Below, in pieces: positions 21,896 through 32,900 of a stretch of DNA of 64,000 bases; within the stretch, counting starts at the first letter, position 1; the number at the start of each line of letters is the position of its first letter. Below the pieces are notes generated by a model. That model did not search any database. It was given only the letters and a program-made list of their open reading frames with translations, and was not told where the DNA came from. The stretch comes from Macrostomum hystrix (taxonomy: Eukaryota > Platyhelminthes > Macrostomidae), in assembly GCA_950097015.1 (NCBI GenBank), contig CATNEN010000003.1, positions 5,255,501 to 5,319,500 of the forward strand. Direction: 5' to 3'. The translations under genes and the position numbers were made by a program.

Positions 21896-22951
21896 ATGGT
21901 GAAGATGGAGCTCACAAACTACCAGTTCTCCGTGGAGGTCAACTGTACGGCAGAGCTCGGCCGTTGGTCACACCAGACTGAACTGTGGTTCATCATGTTC
22001 TACATCATCTGTGATGTCCTGCAGTCGATCATCTGCTTGATGGCTCTGGTTTTCAACGCCGTCTCATACGTGGCTCTGGGCATGGATGATAGTGACAGCG
22101 CTCTGGCACTCCAGCTGCGCACATTGTGCCTGTCTGACACAATCTTTGTACTGGCCAATACTCTGGACAATTTCTGTCACACAATTGAGTCCATTCCCAA
22201 TGCTGACATGAACTTTTACTTTCTGCCAATCTATGTGCACCCCATTGCTTGGAGCTTTCGAGCTCCTTTCATCACCATCCACAACTGGACCATGCTGTTT
22301 GTTTCCGTTGTGCGCTATGTCAAGATTCGCTGGCCTCTCAAAGGCAGCCTCTGGTTCACCCAGCGTCGAACAATGTACTACATTGTGGCAATCTGGGTGA
22401 TTAGTCTGGGCACTTCCCTGATCCGCTGTTTGGAGATCACCACGATCTACGGCTTGTGCCCTGACGGACTCTACCGCTTAGCTATTGTCGCTACGAAGAT
22501 ATTTCCAACTTACACGACCCTGACAAACTTCGGTCTGCAGACGGTCACTCCAGTGCTGATAGCTGTCGTGGTGAATATCCTACTATTGTACACCGTCAAG
22601 CACAACGCCAAGTTTCAGAAGGAGAACGCTTCAGGCGGGGCTAGTCGAGCTGACACCCAGCTGAAGGACATGACTCGCATGATTGTCCTGCTGCTGCAGC
22701 TGTACCTGATCTGCCAGATACCTATGATTCTGTTCGGCTTCAATGTCCTGCTGACGATTCCAACGCCAGTGTACATTGTGATCGGGCTAGTCGGCAATGT
22801 GATCTCCTCGCTTGACGGCTCCTGTAACTTCATCATCTACGTCTACGCTAATCCGCGCTTCAAGAAGAATGTCAAACAAATTTTCGGCATGCGAGATTAT
22901 AGCGACAGCAGCCGGGCCACCTCCATGATGTCAATCGCTATGAAGCCGTGA
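21896..22951 (+). CDS. Rhodopsin-class peptide-type GPCR, single exon
   Basis: 351 aa, intronless, seven hydrophobic segments: TM1 FYIICDVLQSIICLMALVF, TM2 around LCLSDTIFVLANTLD, TM3 ending MLFVSVVRYVKIRWP, TM4 YYIVAIWVISLGTSL, TM5 TPVLIAVVVNILLLYTV, TM6 MIVLLLQLYLICQIPMIL, TM7 SSLDGSCNFIIYVYANPRF. The DRY motif is VRY, and NPxxY is replaced by a CNFIIYVYANPRFK arrangement. The long ECL/N-terminus has potential N-glycosylation at NCTA. The general pattern, with SLDGSCNFIIY in TM7, resembles the FMRFamide/myosuppressin-like receptors of protostomes. The ligand is inferred only at the level of neuropeptide. Plasma-membrane, G-protein-coupled. Codon use is GC-richer than the flanks, as expected for a real gene. 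Confidence 0.88.
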   Translation: MVKMELTNYQFSVEVNCTAELGRWSHQTELWFIMFYIICDVLQSIICLMALVFNAVSYVALGMDDSDSALALQLRTLCLSDTIFVLANTLDNFCHTIESIPNADMNFYFLPIYVHPIAWSFRAPFITIHNWTMLFVSVVRYVKIRWPLKGSLWFTQRRTMYYIVAIWVISLGTSLIRCLEITTIYGLCPDGLYRLAIVATKIFPTYTTLTNFGLQTVTPVLIAVVVNILLLYTVKHNAKFQKENASGGASRADTQLKDMTRMIVLLLQLYLICQIPMILFGFNVLLTIPTPVYIVIGLVGNVISSLDGSCNFIIYVYANPRFKKNVKQIFGMRDYSDSSRATSMMSIAMKP

Positions 22952-23072
22952 GCTTCGATGGCGGATGTTGGACAATGGACGCCCTTGGTCGATCTGAGAA
23001 GAATCTGCAGAATCTGCAGTAAAAACTTAATTTTTACTTTGGCACTCACTTTGGCAGACGGGATTTTTAACT

Positions 23073-23335
23073 AGGGGATTGTAGCCTAGTGGTTAAAGCG
23101 TCAGACTTGAAGGTCGGGGGTTCGATTCCCTAGTCGATTGTTTAGCAGGACAAGTAACTTTGCATTGCTTCAGTTCACCCAGCTGTTTAATAAGAACCAG
23201 AATTAGCTACGTTAATGGGCGTCTCCCCAGTCCATGGACTGAACAGCCGTACGCAGCCTTCAGATTCAATAGCTACGGCTGTCCTGTCGGCTGCACATCT
23301 TGTCTGATTGCGGCAGGTGCAATCAGTTAAAATCG
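23073..23335 (+). mobile_element. tRNA-derived SINE, family 1
   Basis: The plus-strand head GATTGTAGCCTAGTGGTTAA (box A) and GGTCGGGGGTTCGATTCCCT (box B) is followed by a body with CAGTCCATGGACTGAACAG and ...GGCTGCACATCTTGTC, ending GCAGGTGCAATCAG. The acceptor-stem halves do not pair, so it is not a functional tRNA. Confidence 0.85.
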
Positions 23336-23740
23336 ATAGAGTTACTTTGGCACTGAGCACTATGGAGATATTTATTCACTTAAATTTATCATATTTCTAT
23401 TTTCACTGCTTCTAGATGTCAATTTATTTCACCCAGAAAGCACGTACCTCAGAGAAAGCGTTAATTATTTATTTTATTTTCGCTGACACAAAAATGCTTA
23501 CTATACTACTCGCACCAGCAGTTTAAGCTCGGATATTCGAATATCTTATCCTTCTCAGATTTTCTCCATGATAACTGCACATAGTTTTCTTGCGAGTTAC
23601 ATTCCAGGCATTATTCCAGTTATATTATTTAAAAAAGTCGCTCTGATCCAATAAATAAAGCATATTGTGCTAAGAGAAGTATAAGGGAAGCAGACATTAT
23701 GGACATTGTTGACTGTCAGTAAATACAATTTTACCATAAA

Positions 23741-24109
23741 ATGTCGTGCTTATTGTGCTTATTGTGCGTGACACTTTTACGTACCTCCCACTCCGCCCAG
23801 TTAATTCTCTTCTGTCGCCTCGATCAAGGACGGGGGTCCCTCGATCGTCACCTCGTTAGCAAGCGAAAAGCGAGGCGAGGGTTTGGTTTGAAAATTATTT
23901 GGAAAATGTTTAAATTAACTTTCTGTAGGCGAGAGAAAATCTTTTTATTCCTCTTTGAGTCGAGGCCAAGAAGGCCATCTCTAAAACAACTGTTAATTAC
24001 TAGTCCGATTGTCCGAAAAGAGTCACCGAAAATAATTGACAAAGCAAGGGAGGAGCTTCTGGAAATAATTAAAAAGGATACAACGCCGACTGAATTAAAT
24101 AATTTTTGA
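23741..24109 (+). CDS. Unrecognised 122-codon ORF
   Basis: ATG-initiated ORF with a hydrophobic N-terminus (MSCLLCLLCVTLLRTSHSA, signal-like) and a basic, helix-prone C-terminus (IIDKAREELLEIIKKDTTPT). No family recognised. It could be a small secreted protein, a piece of a mobile-element protein, or chance. There is no TATA or splice evidence and it is isolated between a SINE and a minisatellite. Confidence 0.25.
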   Translation: MSCLLCLLCVTLLRTSHSAQLILFCRLDQGRGSLDRHLVSKRKARRGFGLKIIWKMFKLTFCRREKIFLFLFESRPRRPSLKQLLITSPIVRKESPKIIDKAREELLEIIKKDTTPTELNNF

Positions 24110-24298
24110 AGCTAAAAATTGTCAAGACATCAATTGTGGAAACTACATTCACTTTTTTAACAGTCTTTCAGGATGGACTGCTCTTGAAAGCTGTTAGCAT
24201 CAAATATATTAGTTTAATTCAACAGTTGATTCTTTAGTAGATTCCCCCTCAGCTCATCTGCCGATTACATGAAAAAATTCCCCAGCCGGTTCTTTCAA

Positions 24299-24905
24299 TA
24301 ATTACTCAGTCGATTCCTCAGCCGATTCCTCAGCCGATTCCTCAGCCGATTCCTCGGCCGATTCCTCAGCCGATTCCTCAGCCGATTCCTCAGCCGATTC
24401 CTCAGCCGATTCCTCAGCTGATCCCTCAGCCGATTCCTCAGCCGATTCCTCAGCCGATTCCTCAGCCGATTCCTCAGCCGATTCCTCAGCCGATTCCTCA
24501 GCCGATTCCTCAGCCGATTCCTCAGCCGATTCCTCAGCCGATTCCTCAGCCGATTCCTCAGCCGATTCCTCAGCCGATTCCTCAGCCGATTCCTCAGCCG
24601 ATTCCTCAGCCGATTCCTCAGCCGATTCCTCAGCCGATAACTCAGCCGATTCCTCAGCCGATTCCTCAGCCGATTCCTCAGCCGATTCCTCAGCCGATTC
24701 CTCAGCCGATTCCTCAGCCGATTCCTCAGCCGATTCCTCAGCCGATTCCTCAGCCGATTCCTCAGCCGATTCCTCAGCCGATTCCTCAGCCGATAACTCA
24801 GCCGATTCCTCAGCCGATTCCTCAGCCGATTCCTCAGCCGATTCCTCAGCCGATTCCTCAGCCGATTCCTCAGCCGATTCCTCAGCCGATTCCTCAGCCG
24901 ATACC
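24299..24905. repeat. 12-bp minisatellite (TTCCTCAGCCGA)n
   Basis: About 50 nearly perfect 12-bp units with rare variants (GATAACTCAG twice, GATCCCTCAG once, CTCGGCCGA once). It begins immediately after the stop codon of the GT31-like gene on the minus strand (stop at 24906-24908), so it should be in the 3' UTR or just past it. The minus-strand (RLRN)n ORF is an artefact. Confidence 0.95.
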
Positions 24906-27900
24906 TCAGACTAGTCGGCAGGGGGGATTGAAGCCGTCGGGCGCGGACACGTGCTGCCAGAGCCTCTTCGCCAATCTTCTCCCTTCGCCCCAGCGCACGG
25001 CGATAGCTCGCCAATCGGCGCACACATCGGCGTCGTCCAGGTCGAGGCTGAGTCGCATGAGCGGCTGGAACAGGCGCGGGTTGTGACGCGGCTGAATCCC
25101 AGTTTGTGAGGCCAGCAAAGAGGCTTGCAGCCAGTGGGGCAGGCTTGTCAAATTTGATCCAGGGTTCCTCAACCAGGTGCTCGCTGACATAAACGAAGCA
25201 TTGATGGCCGCTTTGCTTAGAATGATTGCTGTGTCCATGGACATTAGGTAGCCGGGACCTGGTGTGAGGGTCAGGTGGTTAGCTGTTTATTTGAGTCATT
25301 TTGTAATTATGGCAACTCAGAGAAAATTCGCATTAAATAAATTCTTATGACTGCAAGACCAACTATTTCCAAACAACACTGCAAGCCATGTCTCTGGACA
25401 ACATTAGAGACCTGTCTCTGGACAACATTAGAAGACCTGTCTCTAGAAAACATTAGAATACCTGTCTCTGGACAACATTAGAAGACCTGTCTCTGGACAA
25501 CATCAGAAGATGGACAACATTAGAATACCTGTCTCTGGACAACATTAGAATACCTGTCTCTGGACAACATTAGAAGACCTGTCTCTGGACAACATTAGAA
25601 TACCTGTCTCAGGACAACATTAGAATACCTGTCTCAGGACAACATTATAAACGTGTCTCTGGACAACATTAGAATACCTGTCTCAGGACAACATTATAAA
25701 CGTGTCTCTGGACAACATTAGAATACCTGTCTCAGGACAACATTAGAAGACCTGTCTCTGGACAACATTAGAAGATGGACAACATTAGAATACCTGTCTC
25801 TGGACAACATTAGAAGACCTGTCTCAGGACAAAATTAGAAGACCTGTCTCTGGACAACATTATAGACCTGTCTCTGGACAACATTAGAAGACCTGTCTCT
25901 GGACAACATTAGAAGACATGTCTCTGGACAACATTAGAAGACCTGTCTCTGGACAACATTAGAAGACCTGTCTCTGGACAACATTAGAAGACCTGTCTCT
26001 GGACAACATTAGAAGACCTGTCTCTGGACAACATTAGAAGACCTGTCTCTGGACAACATTAGAAGACCTGTCTCTGGACAACATTAGAATACCTGTCCCT
26101 TTGACAACATTAGAAGACCTGTCTCAGGACAACATTAGAATACCTGTCTCTGGACAACATTAGAAGACCTGTCTCTGGACAACATTAGAAGACCTGTCTC
26201 TGGACAACATTAGAATACCTGTCCCTTTGACAACATTAGAAGACCTGTCTCTGGACAACATTAGAAGACCTGTCTCTGGACAACATACGAAGACCTGTCT
26301 CTGGACAACATTAGAAGACCTGTCTCTGGACAACATTAGAAGACCTGTCTCTGGACAACATTAGAAGACCTGTCTCTGGACATCATTAGAGACCTGTCTC
26401 TGGACAACATTAGAAGACCTGTCTCTGGACAACATTAGAGACCTGTCTCTGGACAACATTAGAAGACCTGTCTCTGGACAACATTAGAAGACCTGTCTCT
26501 GGACAACATTAGAAGACCTGTCTCTGGACAACATTAGAAGACCTGTCTCTGGACAACATTAGAAGACCTGTCTCTGGACAACATTAGAAGACCTGTCTCT
26601 GGACAACATTAGAAGACCTGTCTCTGGACATCATTAGAGACCTGTCTCTGGACAACATTAGAAGACCTGTCTCTGGACATCATTAGAAGACCTGTCTCTG
26701 GACAACATTAGAATACCTGTCTCTGGACAACATTAGAATACCTGTCTCTGGACAACATTAGAATACCTGTCTCTGGACAACATTAGAATACCTGTCTCAG
26801 GACAACATTATAAACGTGTCTGCCCGCAAGTAAGCGAACACACCTTTTGATATTTGATGCAATTGATTCAATTTGCGTAAGCAATGAAAGGATAAAATGT
26901 TTAAAGGCTTGAAGCCATGCAGACAGGAAAGGCTTGGAAGGCCAATGAGGCTATATTTAGTAAATAAAATTTCCGGCATTGGCGGAGAAAATATAGACTC
27001 AAAGGCTTAAGCAGTCTTTGGACATGAAAGTGATTGCCAAATTAGATTGTTTCATTCCTTAAAGATTCCAAGTGATTAATAATCCGTGATAAGTCAATCG
27101 GTGCAAAGAACTGCGTCATCACAAAAGTCTAAACTGAATCGACATGAAATTGCAGCTCGAATTCGCTTTCCGTGCTCGAATTTTCCTACTTTTTCACATC
27201 CGATTTCGCATCCGTTTTAAAGCTGAGTTGAAGGCTGCGAAATAAATTTAGCGCTCCAATCTGTCTGCTATTATCCCTTTAATAATTTATTGCCCCAGGC
27301 TGTTAGGAAGACAATGTAATTATTGGCGCGCACGTCTTGATAACCTGTGATTTTTTTTAAGAAACCACTTCTTCGCTAATCTTCTATGTACGCTGGACTA
27401 ACTTGTGTGCTTTTTGTCGATGTACACTGGATCAACTTGTGTGCTCTTTGTCTATGTACACTGGATCAACTTGTGTGCTTATCGTCTATGTACACTGGAC
27501 CAACTTGTGTGCTTATCGTCTATGTACACTGGACCAACTTGTGCGCTTTTTGTCGATGTACACTGGATCAACTTGTGTGCTTTTTGTCGATGTACACTGG
27601 ATCAACTTGTGTGCTTTTTGTCTATGTACACTGGATCAACTTGTGTGCTTATCGTCTATGTACACTGGACCAACTTGTGTGCTTATCGTCTATGTACACT
27701 GGACCAACTTGTGTGCTTTTCGCCTATGTACAGTGGACTACCTTGTGTGCTTATCGACTATGTACACTGGACCAACTTGTGTGCTTTTCGTCTATGTACA
27801 CTGGACCTTTGCAACAACACTCGCTACAAATAGTCCTTAGGGATACCGGAAGATATGAAATGCAACATACCCTCAATCAGAGAGTCATCCTTCTCATTTG

Positions 27901-28606
27901 AACTGCTAATACCAACAAATTTGGCTGCTGTGTGCGCAGAAAATGCTGGTGTATCTTTCGCTGTTAGCTTGTAGGGTAAGTAGCCGATGAGCAGTCTGAC
28001 GGTTTCGATATGCTTGAGTCCAGCTAGGTAGTCCACCAGCCTATAGGGATTCACGCCGCAGTCGGTCGAAGTTCGTAGTATAAAATCGATTCCTCGACAA
28101 TGCCTCATGCTCCACTGGGTGGCTGCAAGTGTGGTCGAGAAGTCAAGCAGTGAAGATCTCTCGCTGTTCAGTATGAGGATGTCACCGTGTTTCACGGCCT
28201 CCTCGTCAAGCTGTTGTCGCGCCTTCAAGCCCTCGACGCGTCGATTGAACACGCCGACAAAGATCCAGCGCAGCCGAAACTCTTCGTGGCGCACGACGGA
28301 GGCGTGCAGTCGGCGAATGAAAGCCCGATCGATAGCGGCGTCCGAGGCGTCGTCTTTGGTGGCGACAATCGCGACAACAGCAAGTGGAGGCGGTCGCTTC
28401 TGATCACACGGAATCGGCGAGTGTAAGATGAAATCGGACGGCTGCGGCTGATGATGACGATTCTGTCGCTGCTGATCCGGTTGCTGAGACAGAAATTCCA
28501 TGGAAGTTCGCGGCTGAACCAGCTGCCACGCCAGCGCGAGGCCGAACAGCGATAGGGCCAGGCAGCAGGCAAAGAATAGAAGCTGGCGCTTCGATCTGGC
28601 CTCCAT
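24906..28606 (-). CDS. GT31 (beta-1,3-galactosyltransferase-like) protein, catalytic motifs degenerate
   Basis: Two exons: 27871-28606 (ATG at 28606; donor GTATGT) and 24906-25258 (acceptor CCAG; stop TGA at 24908). Both are phase 1; joined CDS 1089 nt, 362 aa. Type II Golgi topology: short basic N-terminus (MEARSKRQ), [21 protein letters not shown], then a Gln/Pro-rich stem. Family blocks: [64 protein letters not shown], then across the junction [20 protein letters not shown], and [20 protein letters not shown]. In active GT31 enzymes the metal-binding triplet is DDD/DxD (here RTSTDCGVN) and the late acidic motif is EDV.G (here HWLQA). Both are missing, so the protein may be non-catalytic or very diverged. 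The intron is filled by two minisatellites (25377-26822 and 27383-27812). Confidence 0.8.
25377..26822. repeat. 25-bp minisatellite in the GT31-like intron
   Basis: About 57 copies of GGACAACATTAGAAGACCTG plus TCTCT, with GAATACC, CTCAGG, TATAAACG and CCCTTTG variants recurring as blocks. The unit is not a multiple of three and no ORF is implied. Confidence 0.95.
27383..27812. repeat. 34-bp minisatellite in the GT31-like intron
   Basis: About 12-13 copies of a 34-bp unit with core TGTACACTGGATCAACTTGT and the variants GTGCTTTTTGTCGA, GTGCTTATCGTCTA. It lies within 60 bp of the exon 1 donor at 27870. The three overlapping plus-strand ORFs here are frame shifts of one repeat. Confidence 0.95.
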
Positions 28607-29690
28607 TGATTTTCCGGTATCGTCAGGCTTGAACTAGTTGAGTGCTTTTAAGTCAACCTTACTAACAGAACTAGTTATGCAGAAGGACTAAATTTATCCA
28701 TTGCCAGCTGCAAGAGAAACTTCCGGCCCCTAGCTGGTCTCGCTTTTGTTTCTGAACTGTCAATATCGACTGCGCCATTGTGCGACTAAACTATTCACCC
28801 GTATCTATAAAGCAATTGTGAACCTCAGAAGGTAACAATATAAGATAGTTCCAACAATTTTTTTTACAACAAAAGCACGAATTTTATTTTTTTCACAGTC
28901 GTTAGTTCTGATTTTCAACGAACTGGTTGGTAGTTTTTGTGTTTCTTTGTGCTTAACAATGGACCTTAAACAACAGTTGCAATGGAATTGGGAGGGCACG
29001 CACTTGCGACAGCACGACATGGAAAATTTTATTTGTTCGAAAAGATGTTGCATTAGCTCAAGGACATTTTCAGGAATGCAAAAACTAATAAACCTGGGAC
29101 ACTGACTAGTCCCAGAATCTTGACGTCAAAAGACTCAAGCATGAAATCTAACAAGACTCTATCAAAGTGAACTGTAGCGACACGGGTTGTCGGTCGTTAT
29201 ATCACGTGTTTGTCCTTGGTGTCATTGGCCTATCTAGAATTTAGCTAGCTATATAGGATGCGGGTAGGACAAATACACGCGGGTGCAACACAAGCCTGCT
29301 CAGAATCTGGTCTCAAGCGGGACAACATGAAAGTAGCGAATATTGATGATGAAATAGGGTTGAAGACGTCATCAGTCTTTAGCGGAAAAAATATCACGTG
29401 ATCGGGATCAAGCAAAGAATTATCAACAGGAAAAATATAGTACTGATAAAACATTTTACTCGAAAAGCCAAATAAAATACATAAAAATCTAAGTAATCGG
29501 ATTTAGTTGACAAAAAACAAAAATAATACGAGCGTATGTTCGATTGTGTCTGAAACAAACAAAATACATTTACTGAAATATGCCATTGGATAGCATAGGC
29601 GAAACTCGACGAGAAACGATATGGAGATGTACGAACAGACATCGCTTCATTACAAAAATAGTTCACTGATTCTGAATAAGCATACGTCAG
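28607..29690. other. Noncoding spacer between the GT31-like and GPCR 2 genes
   Basis: Contains the 5' flank of the GT31-like gene and the 3' flank of GPCR 2 (both minus). Short ORFs at 28805-29053 and 29245-29666 have AT-driven composition and were not called. No repeat array. Confidence 0.45.
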
Positions 29691-29849
29691 TCACACTTTT
29701 ATGTTCTGGATGCTGCAATACTGCTCTTGCCGCTGCTGCTGCTGCTGCGGCTGCTGCTGCTGCTGTTGCTGCTGCTGATCGTGCTGCTGTTGATCGTACT
29801 GCTGCTGCTGCGGCTGCTGCTGCTGCTGCTGATCGTGCTGCTGCTGACC

Positions 29850-29928
<79 letters not shown>

Positions 29929-29936
29929 TGCTGGTG

Positions 29937-29987
<51 letters not shown>

Positions 29988-32900
29988 CTGCTGGTGCTGC
30001 TGCTGCTGATCGTGCTGCTGTTGATCGTACTGCTGCTGCTGCGGCTGCTGGTGCTGTTGCTCAGCTTTGCAACAGGTGCCCCAACCGAAGCAGTAGCACT
30101 GGCAGGTGCGGATTTGTTCCCGAAGACGCGAAAACGAGCTAGCGATGTTCCGCCGGATAGCCACACTCATGTAGCAGTAGATCACGGCTGACACGACCGG
30201 ATGAGCGAATTCCAACACCCTGGAGTACTCCAAGCTGATATTCAGCCAGTCCAGCAACTCATGGCGACCATTAGGGTCCAGCGAGTCGATAGCTATGATG
30301 AGCACTGACTTTGGGACCCAGAATAGGAGGAAGCAGCCGACTAGAATGAGGATTAGATTCTTAACTCGACGAGTAGCGCGAGGCTGCGGCGGCTTCGGTA
30401 GCTGCGGGGGAAGTTGACATGCGGGGCGGTTTGCGCGATGCAAAGAATCTTTTCAAGCGGCAATAATGACCTACTGATAAGGGTACCTTCTCGCTAATTA
30501 CGAGCTAAATCCATCTCCTTGATTAATAGTGTGACGATTTAATAAAACGCAAATACTAATGGCAGAAATGATGCTCCTAAAGCAAAAAACTGTTTAGAAT
30601 CGAACAATTTCGAAATCACTTAATGCACAATTTGCTGCAAAGAGATTTTCAAGGAAATCAGAGGAAAACAGCTAGTCACAATCCACAAACCAACCTTCTT
30701 GCTTGACTGTCGTCGCTGCGGCCTCTTTTGTTGACTACGCCGGCCGTATGTTCGAGTTGACTGCAGCGCAACGGCTGCCGTGGCGGCAGCTGTGGTTGTC
30801 TCGTCTGAGCGGTTGCTGCCGCTGCCGTTGCTGTTTTCGCGCCTATTGGAGGGCCGCCTGCTGATTAGGCGGGCCAGCCGGCCGTAGGTGACCGCAAGGA
30901 CGCATCCTGGACAAAACCACATCACGACTAAATGATATATGGACACAATCTTCTGCTTGTCTTGCAGCACCCACTCCTCGGAGCAATGGCTTAACGGGGT
31001 CACAAACTTTTGCTGCTGCCACACCGCGGATGTGTTTGGATCTTTTGACACTACGGTCACTTTCACGCGGCGTAGAGTGTGACCGAAGAATGTTGGACAG
31101 CTCAGCAAGGCAGCCGCCAGCCAGTTGCCGAGCATTAGGCCGATCAGCATTCGGTCTGAGATGACGCGAGCGCGGGCTCGAAGCAGGCTCTGACGAGTGT
31201 GCGCCACGGACATTGTGACCAGCGAGCCAGCGTTTATCATGACCCCGAATGCTGTAGGGAGGATAGTTGGGCGAGGACTGCTTTCACGGCACTATCGTGG
31301 TGCTAAATCGATCTTAACTCTACATAATAGAAAATAATTATATCTGCAGAGAACTGTGGGCAATCAAACATCATTCGATGACACTCGACCCGCAGCCAGA
31401 GAGGAGGCTGACTCCTGAACACACGCACACACACAGGTGAATTTCTGCCCTGACATCGTAAGGCTGTGTAAATTGCACGACAAGCCCCCAAGCCTTCTCT
31501 CCGCGGCTGCGCCCCAAATGAAGGTGGCCTCGCCCTGGAATCGAGCTCAGGGACCTTAGTGCGAGAGGCAAACTCGTTAGACCACTCTGCCACTCACCCA
31601 CCCTATCTCGTGGATAACTCGATGCTAACTCATAGCTAACTCGATCCTATCTCGATGCTAACTCATAGCTAACTCGATCCTAACTCGATGCTAACTCATA
31701 GCTAACTCGATGCTAACTCGATGCTAACTCGATGCAAGGTCGATGCTTTTATGACTCATAGATCTAATCTAATTTAATCTCTAATCTTCTATTCTAAACG
31801 GTTTGCTAAAACTAAAATGTAAATAAAGTAAAAACAGTACTTGTCACTATCTGGAAAGCCGAACGCTGCCTTCCAGTGTCGAGGTTTCTTATCAAAGTGA
31901 CGTCCCATCGACCGAAACTAAGATTTATTATTTGAATGAAAGTCGATAGTCTAATAGCTAATTCTGACGAAAATCCATTATCTCTAACTAAATAGAAGCC
32001 ACATTTCGACGCACGAAAGACAGAGTCCAGAGCTGTCTGGTTTAGGAAAACGAATCTTTGACTACCTTTGAAGCCTCTTAGATAGAGAATGCAGCGATTC
32101 ATGCGATCTTCGCTATCAGAAACGAGCCATCGAAGTTGATGAAAACAATGAACTACATAGAAAGGTATAGATTCTAAGGGTAGACAAGGATAGTTCCTCT
32201 TGCAATTTTTATACTGTGCTATCAATTAATTCAACGAAAAATACTTGTTAATTCGTTTTTTTAAGAGAATTTCAATAATAATCCATTACACCTGCCCCAA
32301 TTTGGTCAGATGTGTTGCCGGCAGCACAGCCGCAGCTATTGCGCGGCGCATCTGAAGGCTGCGTACGGCTGTTCAGTCCATGGACTGGGAGGGACGCCAC
32401 ACCCACCTTCAATTACCCCAGCTAATGCTGGTACCCATTTAACAGCTGGGTGAACTGTATAGCAATGCAGAGTTCAGTATCGTGCTAAAAGAGGGACAAA
32501 TTGTTTGAGTCAGGAATCGAACCCTCGACTTTTAAATCGTGAGTCCGACTCTCTAAGACTAGAGATCATTAAGTGTGTTCCTCGTCAGAAGTCCAAAGCA
32601 TTAAGGCGACATGAGCGTACACGGTTTTATTAGTGATCGAGGGCACGAGCAGCTGTATAATAGTGAGTGTCCTGGCTACAAATTAAGCGTGCGTGTATTT
32701 GACACGCATAATTCTGGCTCATTGGTAAATAAGACTGGCGCGTGTGACACCTCGAGGCTGCTAGCTACTCAACTGCCGCAAGGGCTTTCCCAATTTCCCC
32801 TGACGGACGGACTTTTCCGAGCGCACTCGCACAACTCAACGTGCCTTCCTAGAACTGATGGAGATTAGACTATGCCTGACTCAGCGTCTTAGCAGGTGAT

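Noticed and set aside
23073-23146. Functional tRNA gene
   Set aside because: Box A and B are present but the acceptor stem does not pair and a SINE body follows; homologous copies occur at 9068, 32274 and 41614.
24295-25023. Arg/Leu/Asn-rich (RLRN)n protein
   Set aside because: 12-bp array; the only coding part is the GT31-like C-terminal exon in another frame.
24906-25244. Death-domain (UNC5-like) exon
   Set aside because: [20 protein letters not shown] superficially resembles a death domain, but the exon joins in phase to the GT31 N-terminal exon and contains the GT31 GYLMSMD block.
25377-26822. CRISPR-like array
   Set aside because: Units are contiguous without unique spacers, and the context is an animal intron.
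29621-30191. Polyalanine and polyleucine ORFs on the plus strand
   Set aside because: Alternate frames of the CAG array; the GPCR frame gives polyglutamine in continuity with TM7.
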